The notes beneath the pieces were generated by a model. It did no database searches, was not told where the DNA came from, and saw only the letters and a program-made list of their open reading frames with translations. A program made the position numbers and the translations under genes. Source: Mycolicibacterium hippocampi (GTDB lineage: Bacteria > Actinomycetota > Actinomycetes > Mycobacteriales > Mycobacteriaceae). From it: a stretch of DNA of 64,000 bases. Positions 1 to 9,120 of this stretch are shown here, in pieces. The DNA is taken from the NCBI RefSeq assembly GCF_010723735.1, contig NZ_BLLB01000002.1, positions 1,674,001-1,738,000 of the forward strand. The letters run 5' to 3'. The number at the start of each line of letters is the position of its first letter. The first letter of the stretch is position 1.

Positions 1-1104
1 GAGGCCTTCGACGCTGACTCGCTGCTCGACGCATTGTTCGACAAGGCCGCGGCGCGGCCGGTGCACGCCATCGGCATCACCTGGACCGGTGCCGCGGAGG
101 CCACCGCCAGCGCGGTGTGGCAGGCGTTGACCGACCGTGCGGCCCAGAACGTCATCGCGGTCTCCGACCTGGAGGCCGCAGAGGCTTTGACCTGCGGCAT
201 CGCCGACATTGCGGGATACGACCGGGTGGTGGTGTGCGTCGTGGAACCCGGCGTCGCGGTCGTCGCCTCGGTCACGCCGGACGGGGTGACGGCCGACCGG
301 GTCGACGCCGCAGCGCTCGGTGACGTCGACGGACTGGTTCCCGATGCCGTGTTCGTGGTCGGGTCGGGCGACGTCGACGGCGTGGTGTCCGCACTCGAGC
401 AGAGCACGCACGCGCCGGTCATCTCCGCCGACGAGGCCGATCTGGCGCTGGCCAGGGGAGCGGCGCTGGCGTCTGCGGCGGCGGTGTCGATCCTGGACGC
501 CCAGGACGCACCGGCCCGGCGGCACCTGTCGCCGGCGGCGGTGCTCGCCTCGGTGCTGGCCGCCGCGGTCGTGACGTTCGTGGTGTCGTTGTCGGCGGCG
601 CTGGGGATGACCCTGACACCGGACGACGAGGCGCCGCGGATGGCACGTTCGGAGCAACAGGTGCGCGAGGCCACCGCCCCCGTGCCGACCAAGTCGCCGA
701 AGATCGCCGAGGCAGCCCCGGAGCCGGCCGCACCGCCGCCGGCACCCGCCGAAGCCGAACCGGTCGCCGTGGAAGGCCCGGTGCCCGACGCCGCGTTGAT
801 GGTGGAGCCGCCCGCCGCGCCGGCAGCGCCGCCGCCCGCCGCGCCGGCAGCGCCGCCGCCCGTGGCGCCGCGGGTGCAGCCGGCACCCGCCTACGTCCCG
901 CCCGCGCCGGACTACGTGCCGCCGGCGCCGCCGCCGAACTACCTGCCGCCGGATCCGGCGCCGGTGTATGTGCCGCCGGTGCTGCCGCCGCCCGCCCAGG
1001 TGCCGCAGTCGACCATTCCGCAGCAGGAGCCCCGGCTACGGGACCGGATCATCGAACGGATCCCGATCATCAACCGGTTCCACGAACCCGACCCGTACGG
1101 CTGA
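1..1104 (+). CDS. DUF7159-type membrane protein with proline-rich tail (5' partial)
   Basis: The reading frame is open from base 1, so the start lies outside the window; a TTG at 34 is internal. The first ~180 visible residues form an alternating alpha/beta domain resembling the mycobacterial DUF7159 N-domain (a 'GITWT' strand, then GYDRVVV and VEPGV). One hydrophobic segment follows (about bases 540-610). The C-terminal ~150 residues are Pro/Ala-rich, with tandem APAAPPP units and repeated YVPP/YLPP motifs, and end in a charged amphipathic tail. The architecture suggests a cytoplasmic domain, one membrane span and a wall-spanning proline stalk. Function is unknown. Family assignment is from memory of similar sequences. 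Confidence 0.7.
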   Translation, partial: EAFDADSLLDALFDKAAARPVHAIGITWTGAAEATASAVWQALTDRAAQNVIAVSDLEAAEALTCGIADIAGYDRVVVCVVEPGVAVVASVTPDGVTADRVDAAALGDVDGLVPDAVFVVGSGDVDGVVSALEQSTHAPVISADEADLALARGAALASAAAVSILDAQDAPARRHLSPAAVLASVLAAAVVTFVVSLSAALGMTLTPDDEAPRMARSEQQVREATAPVPTKSPKIAEAAPEPAAPPPAPAEAEPVAVEGPVPDAALMVEPPAAPAAPPPAAPAAPPPVAPRVQPAPAYVPPAPDYVPPAPPPNYLPPDPAPVYVPPVLPPPAQVPQSTIPQQEPRLRDRIIERIPIINRFHEPDPYG

Positions 1105-1113
1105 CCCACTTCC

Positions 1114-1176
1114 CGCCGGAACGGTATTCCAGGCGCGGAATTTCGAGTGAGCCCCGCCTGGAATACAGTTCCGGCG
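1114..1176. repeat. Hairpin repeat family A, copy 1
   Basis: A long imperfect palindrome lies between two convergent genes. The arms of about 22 nt (1114-1135 and 1155-1176) pair with one mismatch; the left arm begins CGCCGGAACGG and the right arm ends AGTTCCGGCG. The apical 27-nt core (1132-1158) carries TTCGAG and is shared with all other A and B copies in the window. It probably acts as a bidirectional terminator or mRNA 3' end, although no T-tract follows. Confidence 0.85.
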
Positions 1177-1181
1177 CGGCG

Positions 1182-2144
1182 TCAGCGGGGGACCAGGTTG
1201 CGCAGCGGCTCGCCACGCTGCAGGCGCGAGATGTTCGCCGCCACCTCGTCCACACGACCGGTGAAGGTGTCGCTGGTGACCCCCGACGAGTGCGGGGTCA
1301 TCAGCAGGTTCGGCAGTTCGGCGAACGGCAGTTCGCTTGGCGCACAGTCGCCGTCGGTGGGGTAGCGGTACCAGACGTCGATCGCCGCGCCGCGGATCGC
1401 CCCGCCGGCGAGCGCGTCGTAGAGCGCCCGCTCCTGGATCAGCGGCCCACGCCCCACGTTGATCAGCACCCCGTCGGGCCCAAGCGCCCTCAGTTGCGGC
1501 TCGCCGATCATGCCCCGGGTGTGATCGTTCAGCGGCGCCGACACCACGGCCACGTCGCATTCGCGCATCAGCCGGTCGAGGTCACCGGTGTCGCCGACCC
1601 AGCGCAGTCCGGCATCGAGGGTCACCCGACCGGAACCGGTGACCGCCGCGGCGGTGCACCCGAACGGGCGCAACAGGTTCCAGCTGCGTAGTCCGATGTG
1701 CCCGAAGCCGACGAACCCGATGTGCGCGTCCCCGAAGATGGGTGGCTGGGGGATGGAGCTGTCGTACACCGGTGTCGCCCACACATTGTCGCGAAGTGAG
1801 CGGTCCTGGGTGAGGAACCCGCGGCGCAACATCACCGCCGCCGACACGACATACTCGGCGATCGACCGGCCATGGTGGAAAGTGTTGGCCACCAGTATAT
1901 CCGGCGACAGAGCGGCGAAGTCGATCTTGTCCGTACCGGCTCCCACGACGTGGATCAGGCGCAGCGTGCGCGCTTTGCGCGCCATGTCGGCATCGAAACG
2001 GCTGCCGACGTACACCTCGGCGTCGCGCAACTGCGCCTCGGGCACGCCACCGATGTGCCAGCGGATGTCGGCGGCAGCAGGAACGATGGCCTCGAACCGC
2101 TCCCGGTGCGGCACCACATTCGGGTCCGCGACGACGATCAACAT
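1182..2144 (-). CDS. D-2-hydroxyacid dehydrogenase family protein
   Basis: This 320-residue protein has the NAD-binding Rossmann motif GFGHIG at about 146-151. A conserved catalytic Arg lies in 'NVGRGPL' and the catalytic His in 'TPHSSG' near residue 290, the usual Arg/Glu/His set of NAD(P)-dependent 2-hydroxyacid dehydrogenases. It starts 1 nt after the glucarate dehydratase stop, so it is the last gene of the long operon that begins at 10710. Its context suggests oxidation or reduction of a sugar-acid-derived hydroxyacid (for example a glyoxylate or hydroxypyruvate reductase type); the substrate is an inference. Family A copy 1 lies just after its stop. Confidence 0.9.
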   Translation of the reverse strand: MLIVVADPNVVPHRERFEAIVPAAADIRWHIGGVPEAQLRDAEVYVGSRFDADMARKARTLRLIHVVGAGTDKIDFAALSPDILVANTFHHGRSIAEYVVSAAVMLRRGFLTQDRSLRDNVWATPVYDSSIPQPPIFGDAHIGFVGFGHIGLRSWNLLRPFGCTAAAVTGSGRVTLDAGLRWVGDTGDLDRLMRECDVAVVSAPLNDHTRGMIGEPQLRALGPDGVLINVGRGPLIQERALYDALAGGAIRGAAIDVWYRYPTDGDCAPSELPFAELPNLLMTPHSSGVTSDTFTGRVDEVAANISRLQRGEPLRNLVPR

Positions 2145-2145
2145 G

Positions 2146-3498
2146 TCAACCTCGTTGCAGGGCAGGACGCTTGCTGTCGAACGTCCAGCCCGGGATCAGG
2201 AACTGCATGGCCACCGCATCGTCTCGACCGCCCAGTCCTTCGCGACGGTACAGGTCATGCGCCGCGGCCACGGCGGATTCGTCGAGCCGCACACCGAGCC
2301 CGGGGGCGTCGGGCACGGTGAGGTAGCCGTCGACGATCGCAAACGGGTCGGTGGTGATCGCCTGACCGTCCTGCCAGATCCAGTGGGTGTCGATCGCGGT
2401 GATCTGCCCGGGGGCTGCGGCGGCCACGTGGGTGAACATCGCCAGCGACACGTCGAAGTGGCTGTTGGAGTGCGAACCCCACGTCAGTCCCCACGCGTCA
2501 CAGAGCTGCGCCACACGCACCGAGCCGGCCATCGTCCAGAAGTGCGGATCGGCCAGCGGGATGTCCACCGCGCCGGAGCGGATCGCATGCCCCATCTCCC
2601 GCCAGTCGGTGGCGATCATGTTCGTCGCCGTCGAAAGCCCGGTGGCGCGCTTGAACTCCGCCATCACCTCGCGGCCGGAGAACCCGCCCTCGGGCCCGAC
2701 CGGATCCTCGGCGTAGGCCAGCATGTCGGTCAACTCCCGGCACGTCTTGATCGCGTCGGCCAGCAGCCAGCCGCCGTTGGGGTCCAGCGTGATCCGGGCA
2801 TCGGGGAACCGCTCGGCCAGTGCGGTGACGGCTTTGGCCTCTTCCGGCGCAGGCAGCACCCCGCCCTTGAGCTTGAAGTCGCGAAACCCGTACCGGGCCC
2901 GTGCCGCTTCGGCCAGCCGGACCACGGCTTCGGTGGTCAGCGCCTCTTCGTGGCGCAGCCGCAGCCACTCGTCGGCCGGGCCGCCGCCGGCGGCCTCGTC
3001 GGCGGGGGACCGGTAGGCCAGATCCGTCTTGGTGCGGTCGCCGACGAAGAACAGGTATCCCAGGGCCTGTACCCGCGAGCGCTGCCGGCCGTCGCCGAGC
3101 AGCGCCGCCACCGGGACCTCGAGGTGCTGGCCGAGCAGGTCGAGCAGCGCGGATTCGACTGCGGTCACGGCGTGCACCATCACGCGCAGGTCGAAGGTCT
3201 GCGCGCCGCGGCCGGCGGCGTCTCGGTCGGCGAAAGCGCTTCGCATGTCGGCCAATACGGCGTGGTAGTCACCGATAGCGCGACCGGTGATCAACCCGCG
3301 GGCGTCCTCGAGGGTGCGGCGGATCGGCTCCCCGCCGGGGACTTCGCCGACACCGGTGTTGCCCGCGGAATCGGCGATGATCACCAGGTTCCTGGTGAAG
3401 AACGGGCCGTGGGCGCCGGACAGATTCAGCAGCATGCTGTCGCGGCCGGCGATCGGCACGACGGTGATGTCGGTGACGACGGGTGTTCGGTTGCTCAT
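2146..3498 (-). CDS. gudD: Glucarate dehydratase
   Basis: This 450-residue enolase-superfamily enzyme is about the length of E. coli GudD. It should dehydrate D-glucarate (and probably L-idarate) to 5-dehydro-4-deoxy-D-glucarate. Active-site signatures are all visible: KLKGG with the KxK pair at about 209-211, 'LDPNGG' and 'AEDP' metal ligands, 'ATNM', the catalytic His in 'SHSNSH', and the Asp in 'AIDTHW'. It is preceded by the IclR gene with a 25-nt gap and followed 1 nt later by a hydroxyacid dehydrogenase. The window holds a second, 421-residue paralogue at 13482-14747. Confidence 0.93.
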   Translation of the reverse strand: MSNRTPVVTDITVVPIAGRDSMLLNLSGAHGPFFTRNLVIIADSAGNTGVGEVPGGEPIRRTLEDARGLITGRAIGDYHAVLADMRSAFADRDAAGRGAQTFDLRVMVHAVTAVESALLDLLGQHLEVPVAALLGDGRQRSRVQALGYLFFVGDRTKTDLAYRSPADEAAGGGPADEWLRLRHEEALTTEAVVRLAEAARARYGFRDFKLKGGVLPAPEEAKAVTALAERFPDARITLDPNGGWLLADAIKTCRELTDMLAYAEDPVGPEGGFSGREVMAEFKRATGLSTATNMIATDWREMGHAIRSGAVDIPLADPHFWTMAGSVRVAQLCDAWGLTWGSHSNSHFDVSLAMFTHVAAAAPGQITAIDTHWIWQDGQAITTDPFAIVDGYLTVPDAPGLGVRLDESAVAAAHDLYRREGLGGRDDAVAMQFLIPGWTFDSKRPALQRG

Positions 3499-3523
3499 GG
3501 TTGTCCTCCGGCTCTCCTGGCGG

Positions 3524-4321
3524 TCACGACGCGAACCATTTGTCGCCGTTGGCCACCGGGCGGACCACGCGGGTCACTTTGTCTCCCAGCGTCTGCAGTG
3601 CGTCGATGAGGTCGCGTTCACGTTGCGGGGTCAGCCGCTCGACGGGCACCGACGCGCTGATCGCGTCCTGCGCCGGCCTGCAGTAGCGCAGTGGCACCGC
3701 GAAACAGCGCAGCCCGGTGGTGTTCTCCTCATCGTCGGCGGCGTATCCGCGCACCCGCACATCGTCGAGCTCCCGGTCGAGTGTGGCGCGGTCGGTGATC
3801 GTGTTGGGTGTCAGGCTCTGCAGCTGCGCCGGGACGTGCTCGTCGCGGTCAAGGCCGAACCGTTCGGCCAGCAGTGCCTTGCCCAGTGACGTGGCGTAGG
3901 CGGGCAGCCGCCTGCCGACGCGGTTGGCGGTACGCAGATACTGCTTGGACTCGCGGGTGGCCAGGTACACGACGTCGGTGCCGTCGAGGCGGGCGAGGTG
4001 GAACGTCTCGTCCAGTTGTGCGCGCAGGTCGTCGAGGAAGGGGGTGATCAGCGGTAGGTAGGGATCACCGTCGAGGTAGCTGGTGCCGACGAGCAGAGCG
4101 CGGATGCCGATGCCGTACAGGGTGCCGCTGTTGTCAGAACGCACCCAGCCCTGGCCGACCAACGTCCGCAACAGCGCGTGGGTGCTGCTGCGGGGCATGG
4201 CGAGTGCGTCGCTGATCTCCCGCAACCGCGCGGGCTCGTCACGGCGGGCGGCGAGGTACTCGAGGAGTTCGACGGTGCGCACCGCAGACTTGACCTTGCG
4301 CACCGAGATGTCCTCTGTCAC
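3524..4321 (-). CDS. IclR-family transcriptional regulator
   Basis: The 265-residue protein has an N-terminal winged helix-turn-helix (about residues 12-60, with 'LREISDAL' and '[11 protein letters not shown]') and a C-terminal IclR effector domain ('[10 protein letters not shown]', '[13 protein letters not shown]', '[15 protein letters not shown]'). It lies inside the glucarate/transport operon, 10 nt after the TauE-like gene and 25 nt before gudD. It is therefore likely co-transcribed with, and an autoregulator of, this operon. The effector is probably an aldarate or its breakdown product (inference). Confidence 0.9.
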   Translation of the reverse strand: MTEDISVRKVKSAVRTVELLEYLAARRDEPARLREISDALAMPRSSTHALLRTLVGQGWVRSDNSGTLYGIGIRALLVGTSYLDGDPYLPLITPFLDDLRAQLDETFHLARLDGTDVVYLATRESKQYLRTANRVGRRLPAYATSLGKALLAERFGLDRDEHVPAQLQSLTPNTITDRATLDRELDDVRVRGYAADDEENTTGLRCFAVPLRYCRPAQDAISASVPVERLTPQRERDLIDALQTLGDKVTRVVRPVANGDKWFAS

Positions 4322-4331
4322 GGTCGGCTCC

Positions 4332-5054
4332 TCAGATCGTCAGCAACTCCCGACCGATGAGCAGGATGGCTCCCGCGGCCGAGACGGTGATCGCCAGCCG
4401 GCGCAGTCGTCCCGGGTTCAGGTGCCGGTTGAGGACATGCGACAGCAGGTAGCCCAGGACGGCCGCGGGAACCAGCACGGCAAATCCCCACAGCGTGTGC
4501 TTGTTCACCGCACCTGTGGCAGCGAGCACGATCAGCGACATCACCGAGCCGATCAGGAAGAAGCCACTCATCGTGCCGCGCAACTGCGCCCCACTGTTGC
4601 GTTGCCATACCAGCGCCATCGGCGGACCGCCGATCGCCGTCGCGGTACCCAGAAGTCCCGACGCCGCCCCGGCCAGCACCACGTTGCGCCGCCGTGCCGC
4701 GGGGATCCAGCCGCTGCTGGTCAGAACCACCCCACCCAGCACCACACCGGCCAGCAGGATCGCCAGCGCGCGGTGCGGCAGCACCGCCAGCAACAGCGCC
4801 CCCGCGACGGTGCCGGGTAGCCGGCCGGTCAGGGCCCAGCCGGTGCCCGCCAGGTCGATCGCCTCGCGTTCGCGGACCACCACCATCAATGTGACCAGGG
4901 TCGCGACCATGATCAGGGTGCCGGGGATCAGTGCGGGGTCGACCAGAGCGACTATCGGCGCGGCGAACATCCCGATGCCGAAGCCGATGGAGGACTGCAA
5001 GGCCGACGCCAGGACGATGGCCAGTGCCAGGACGCAATACCCCGCAACACTCAT
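4332..5054 (-). CDS. TauE/SafE-family membrane transporter
   Basis: This 240-residue, almost entirely hydrophobic protein has about seven to eight predicted membrane segments. The typical TauE/SafE features are an N-terminal 'SIGFGIGMFAAPIVALVDP' stretch and a repeated 'GTATAIGGPPMALVW' in the second half. Family members export small organic or sulfur-containing anions across the inner membrane. It sits between the ABC transporter ATPase and the IclR gene in the same operon, so export of an organic-acid intermediate is a reasonable but untested inference. Confidence 0.85.
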   Translation of the reverse strand: MSVAGYCVLALAIVLASALQSSIGFGIGMFAAPIVALVDPALIPGTLIMVATLVTLMVVVREREAIDLAGTGWALTGRLPGTVAGALLLAVLPHRALAILLAGVVLGGVVLTSSGWIPAARRRNVVLAGAASGLLGTATAIGGPPMALVWQRNSGAQLRGTMSGFFLIGSVMSLIVLAATGAVNKHTLWGFAVLVPAAVLGYLLSHVLNRHLNPGRLRRLAITVSAAGAILLIGRELLTI

Positions 5055-5083
5055 GCGTGATCCACTTCGTTACTCGCTCACGC

Positions 5084-6097
5084 TCACGCCGGTACTGTCT
5101 CAAGTCCACTCCCCTCCAGCAGCATCGGGTGGTGGCATTCGGCGCTGTGCCCCGGGATCTGCGGGTCGGCGACGGCTACCGGCGCCGTGGTCGCGCACAC
5201 GTCGGTGGCCTTCCAGCAACGGGTGCGGAACCGGCAACCCGACGGCGGGTTGATCGGCGAGGGCACCTCGCCCTGGAGAAGGATCCGCTGCTTGCGCGCG
5301 TCGCTGTCCAGCGTCGGCGCGGCGGACATCAGGGCTGCGGTGTAGGGGTGGTTGGAGCGCTCGAAAACGGCTTCGGTGGGGCCGGTCTCGACGATCCGGC
5401 CGAGGTACATCACCGCGACGCGGTCGGCGACGTGTCGCACCACCGACAGGTCGTGGGAGATGAAGATGTAGCTGATGTTCAGCTGTGCCTGCAGATCGTT
5501 GAGCAGGTTGAGCACCTGGGCCTGCACCGACAGGTCGAGCGCAGAGACGGGTTCGTCGCAGATGATGACGTCGGGGTTCAGCGCCAGCGCCCGGGCGATG
5601 CCGATGCGTTGGCGTTGCCCGCCGGAGAACTCCTGCGGATACTTGTCGGCGGCCTTGGCTCCCAGGCCGACGAGGTCCAGCAGGCCACGGACCCGCATGT
5701 CACGGTCGCGGCGATCCTTGATCAGACCCTTGTGGCTGCGCCACGGTTCGGCGATGATCTCCGCCGCCGACATGCGGGAGTTCAGCGACGCGTAGGGGTC
5801 CTGGAACACCATCTGCACCCGGCTTCGGAACTTCAGCAGCTCGGCGCCGCGCAGGCCGAACGGGTCGACCCCGTCGAAGCGCACCGTTCCTTCGTCGGGC
5901 CGCTCGAGCATCAGCAGAGTCCTTGCCAGCGTCGACTTTCCGCACCCCGACTCACCGACCAGGCCGAGCGTCTCGCCACGCTTCAAGTCCAGTGTGATGC
6001 CGTCGAGCGCACACAGCTTGTTCTTGCCGGCGTGCGGCACCCGGAACGACTTTCGGACGTCGCGGACCTCGAGCAGGTTCTGGGGCATCTCAGGCAT
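5084..6097 (-). CDS. Dipeptide/oligopeptide-type ABC transporter ATP-binding protein (DppF/OppF-like)
   Basis: The 337-residue ATPase has Walker A GESGCGKST at about 48-56, the signature 'FSGGQRQR', Walker B 'CDEPVSALD' and the switch His in 'ISHDLSVV'. The C-terminal Opp/Dpp extension contains 'HPYTAALMSAAP' and a Cys-rich 'GCRFRTRC' region. It overlaps the upstream ATPase gene by 8 nt. With its partner it should power the permeases encoded upstream. Peptides are the usual substrate of the family, but the operon context (glucarate dehydratase, IclR) makes a sugar acid or related solute possible. Confidence 0.92.
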   Translation of the reverse strand: MPEMPQNLLEVRDVRKSFRVPHAGKNKLCALDGITLDLKRGETLGLVGESGCGKSTLARTLLMLERPDEGTVRFDGVDPFGLRGAELLKFRSRVQMVFQDPYASLNSRMSAAEIIAEPWRSHKGLIKDRRDRDMRVRGLLDLVGLGAKAADKYPQEFSGGQRQRIGIARALALNPDVIICDEPVSALDLSVQAQVLNLLNDLQAQLNISYIFISHDLSVVRHVADRVAVMYLGRIVETGPTEAVFERSNHPYTAALMSAAPTLDSDARKQRILLQGEVPSPINPPSGCRFRTRCWKATDVCATTAPVAVADPQIPGHSAECHHPMLLEGSGLETVPA

Positions 6098-7154
6098 TGG
6101 AGACCTCTTCCGGGAAGTGGCACGCGGCTTTGCGGCTCGGGAGGGATGTCGCCGCCGGGGCCGCCCCGGCGCGGACGTCGTCGAGCACGGGACGGGTGGT
6201 GGCGCAGATCTGCTGCGCGATGGGGCAGCGGGCCTGGTACACGCAGCCCTGCGGGATGGAGTGCAGGTCGGGCGGCGACCCGCCGATGGACTTGAGTCCG
6301 TCGCCGCGACGGGCGTTGACGGGCACCGAGTCCAGCAGGCCCTGGGTGTAGGGATGCTTGGGGTTGCCGAAAACCTCGGTCACGGTCCCGGTTTCGACGA
6401 TGTTGCCGGCGTACATCACCGCCACCCGGTCCGCCTCCTCAGCGACGAGCGCCAGGTCGTGGGTGATGAGCACGACCGCCATCCGGTATTCGGTGCGCAG
6501 GTCGCGCAGCAGCGCCATGATTTGGGCCTGCACCGTCACGTCGAGGGCGGTGGTCGGCTCGTCGGCGATCAGCACGCTCGGGTTGAGCGCCACCGCCATG
6601 GCGATGAGCAGCCGCTGCCGCATGCCACCGGAGAACTGGTGCGGGTAGGAACTGAGTCGTGTCTCCGGCTGCGGGATGCCGACGCGCTCCATCAGCTCCA
6701 CGGCCTTGCGCTTGGCGTCTTTGTTGCTCATGCCCTGATGGATCCGGAACGGCTCTGCCAGTTGGGTTCCCACCGTGTACAGCGGGTTCAGCGCGGTCAG
6801 CGCGTCCTGGAACACGATCGCCAGCTCGGTGCCTGCCATGGCACGCCGCTTCCGGCGGTCGGCCGTGAGCAGGTCCACCGTTCCCTCGGGACCGGCGATG
6901 AGGGCCCGGCCGCCCACGATGTCGGCGACCGGCTCCAGCAGCCCGACCAGGGCCGTCGCGGTCATCGACTTGCCGCAGCCCGATTCGCCCAGCAGCGCCA
7001 GGGTTTCACCCCGCCGGGCCGCAAACGACACCTCGTTGACCGCGCGCAGCGTCCCGGTGATGGTGCGGACCTCGACGGACAGCCCGTCCACCTCGAGGAC
7101 CGGGGCGGGATCGACGGCGTCGACGGCGGCGTGGTGGTCGGCGAGTGCAGTCAT
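6090..7154 (-). CDS. Dipeptide/oligopeptide-type ABC transporter ATP-binding protein (DppD/OppD-like)
   Basis: The ATPase has Walker A GESGCGKSM at about 56-64, the signature 'FSGGMRQR', Walker B 'ADEPTTALD', 'ITHDLALVA', and the Opp/Dpp C-terminal 'HPYTQGLLDSVP' with 'GCVYQARC'. I chose the ATG at 7154 (354 residues). It lies 11 nt after the permease stop and has an AAAGG ribosome binding site, whereas longer in-frame starts would overlap the permease gene. The 3' end overlaps the next ATPase gene by 8 nt, indicating translational coupling. Confidence 0.92.
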   Translation of the reverse strand: MTALADHHAAVDAVDPAPVLEVDGLSVEVRTITGTLRAVNEVSFAARRGETLALLGESGCGKSMTATALVGLLEPVADIVGGRALIAGPEGTVDLLTADRRKRRAMAGTELAIVFQDALTALNPLYTVGTQLAEPFRIHQGMSNKDAKRKAVELMERVGIPQPETRLSSYPHQFSGGMRQRLLIAMAVALNPSVLIADEPTTALDVTVQAQIMALLRDLRTEYRMAVVLITHDLALVAEEADRVAVMYAGNIVETGTVTEVFGNPKHPYTQGLLDSVPVNARRGDGLKSIGGSPPDLHSIPQGCVYQARCPIAQQICATTRPVLDDVRAGAAPAATSLPSRKAACHFPEEVSNA

Positions 7155-7165
7155 GCTCGAGCCTT

Positions 7166-8155
7166 TCACGAGAGGCGCTTTCCGGATTTGGCGAACCTCG
7201 ACAGGCTCTTCTGCGGGACGGTCAGCCGCCAGCGCTGACCTGGGTCGGTGGCGATCCGCGCCCAGGCCGCCAGGATGGTGGCCGACACGGTGGTGATGAC
7301 GATGGCCAGGCCGGGGAAGAACGACAGCCACCACGCGGTGTGCAGGTAGGTGCGGCCCTGGGAGACCATCAGGCCCCAGCTGACGTCGGGCGGCTGGATG
7401 CCGATGCCGAGGAAGCTCAGCGAGCTCTCCGCCAGCATGACGTAGCAGAAGTCCAGGGTCGCCACGGTCAACAGCGTCGGCAGCACGATCGGCAGCACAT
7501 GCCGGCCGATGATCGAGGTGGCGCCGGCGCCGAAGGTGCGTGCCGCGTCGACGAAGACCCGGCTGGCCAGCTCGGCGGACTCGGCCCGCGCGGTGCGCAG
7601 GTAGACCGGGATCCGGGTGATGGCCAGCACCAGCACGATGTTGGCCGCGCTCGGGGAGAAGACGTAGAGGACGACGACCGCCAGCAGCAGCGACGGGAAG
7701 CTCATGATCACGTCGGCGATCCGCATCGCGACGGTCTCACGCCAGCCGCGGTAGAAGCCGGCCCACATGCCGACGGCGGAGCCGACGACCGCGGAGATGA
7801 TCACGGCGGGCACCGCCACCGACAGTGTGGTGCGGCAGGCGACGATCAGCCGTGCCAGCATGCTGCGGCCCAGCGGGTCGGTACCCAGCACGTTGGCCCA
7901 GCCGTGCGCCAGCGTGAACGGCGGTTGGTTGGAGTTGTCCAGGTCGATCCGGGTGGCCAACTCACCGACGAGCATCGGGCCGAAGATCGCGGTGAGGAAC
8001 ATCACGCCCAGCACCCCGGCCGCGACGGCGGCGACCCGATCGTTGATCAGCAGCCGGAACCACAAGGAACGGGCCCGCCGGCCGGAGGTCTCGGTGTCCG
8101 GCTCGCCGACGATCGCGGTGGTCGGTTTGACCGGAACCCGGTCGATTTGAGTCAT
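7166..8155 (-). CDS. ABC transporter permease (DppC/OppC-like)
   Basis: This 329-residue inner-membrane protein has a cytoplasmic N-terminus, a first span ('VAAVAAGVLGVMFLTAIFG'), a periplasmic loop with the family's 'HGWANVLGTDPLGRSMLARL', and a C-terminal block of five spans. The EAA loop that contacts the ATPase is seen as 'RTFGAGATSIIGRHVLP', followed by 'SSLSFLGIGIQPPDVSWG', which is diagnostic of DppC/OppC. It begins 14 nt after the DppB-like gene. The pair would form the membrane channel of the importer. Confidence 0.92.
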   Translation of the reverse strand: MTQIDRVPVKPTTAIVGEPDTETSGRRARSLWFRLLINDRVAAVAAGVLGVMFLTAIFGPMLVGELATRIDLDNSNQPPFTLAHGWANVLGTDPLGRSMLARLIVACRTTLSVAVPAVIISAVVGSAVGMWAGFYRGWRETVAMRIADVIMSFPSLLLAVVVLYVFSPSAANIVLVLAITRIPVYLRTARAESAELASRVFVDAARTFGAGATSIIGRHVLPIVLPTLLTVATLDFCYVMLAESSLSFLGIGIQPPDVSWGLMVSQGRTYLHTAWWLSFFPGLAIVITTVSATILAAWARIATDPGQRWRLTVPQKSLSRFAKSGKRLS

Positions 8156-8169
8156 GCTGTTGTCTCCCG

Positions 8170-9099
8170 TCAGACCCGTGCCGGTTCGCGTACCCGCGCG
8201 TCGAGAAGCGCGTAGCAGGCGTCGATGAGGATGTTGAGGACGAAGATGCTGACCGCGGTGAGCAGCACAGCGGCCTGCAGCACTGCGAAATCGCGTTGCA
8301 GGATCGCGTCGATCATCAGCTTGCCGATGCCGGGCCAGCCGAAGATCGCCTCGACCACCACCGCGCCGTTGATGAGGCCGACCGCCAGGTCACCGGCGAC
8401 GGTGAGCGCGGGGGCCGCAGCGTTGCGCAGCGCGTGGTGGGTGACGACGCGGAAGTCGCTGGCGCCCTTGCTCCGAGCCAGTCGCACGTAGGGTGCCGAC
8501 AGCGCGGAAACCATGGCGCCGCGCACCACTTGGGTGAGTACACCGAGTGGCCGGATCATCAGCGTCGCGATCGGCAGTACCCAGGACAGGATCCCGGCGT
8601 CGACACCGGAGGTGGGCAGCACTCCGAGCAGCACCGCGAACAGCCAGACGCCGGTGATGGCGAACCAGAAGTCGGGGATGCTCGCCGCCGTCATCGACAG
8701 CAGGCTGGAGAACCGGTCGGCAAGTGAGTTCGGCCGGTACGCTGCCCAACAGCCGATGACGACGGCGCCGATGACGGCCAGCAGCATGGTGGCGAACGCC
8801 AGTTGCAGCGTCGCGGGGAACGCACGCAGCGCCATCTCGGAGGCGGACTCCCCAGTGCGCAGCGAGGTGCCGAAGTCCAAGTGCAGCACGCCCTTGAAGT
8901 AGTCGGCCAGCTGCGTGATCAGCGGGTCGTTGAACCCGTTCGCGGTGGCGAACGCCTCGCGCTGCTCGGGGGTGGCCGACTCGGGCAGGTACAGGTTGGT
9001 GGGGTCACCGGTGAGCCTGGCGAGCAGGAAGACCCCCAGCAGCACGATGATCAATGGCAGTGCGCTGGTGTACATCCGGCGCCGGACGAAGGAGAACAT
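8170..9099 (-). CDS. ABC transporter permease (DppB/OppB-like)
   Basis: This 309-residue integral membrane protein starts with a 'SALPLIIVLLGVFLLARL' span. A 'LDFGTSLRTGE' loop follows, typical of DppB/OppB. The EAA-type loop is seen as 'RSKGASDFRVVTHHALRNA', and the C-terminal 'GAVVVEAIFGWPGIGKLMIDAI' is also characteristic. It lies 21 nt after the binding-protein gene and 14 nt before the second permease, within the same operon. Confidence 0.92.
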   Translation of the reverse strand: MFSFVRRRMYTSALPLIIVLLGVFLLARLTGDPTNLYLPESATPEQREAFATANGFNDPLITQLADYFKGVLHLDFGTSLRTGESASEMALRAFPATLQLAFATMLLAVIGAVVIGCWAAYRPNSLADRFSSLLSMTAASIPDFWFAITGVWLFAVLLGVLPTSGVDAGILSWVLPIATLMIRPLGVLTQVVRGAMVSALSAPYVRLARSKGASDFRVVTHHALRNAAAPALTVAGDLAVGLINGAVVVEAIFGWPGIGKLMIDAILQRDFAVLQAAVLLTAVSIFVLNILIDACYALLDARVREPARV

Positions 9100-9120
9100 G
9101 AGCTAGGGCCTTCCTGCTGC

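Noticed and set aside
1588..3609. 673-codon open frame on the plus strand
   Set aside because: It is antisense to glucarate dehydratase and the dehydrogenase, both of which have full active sites; its composition is that of a GC-rich shadow frame.
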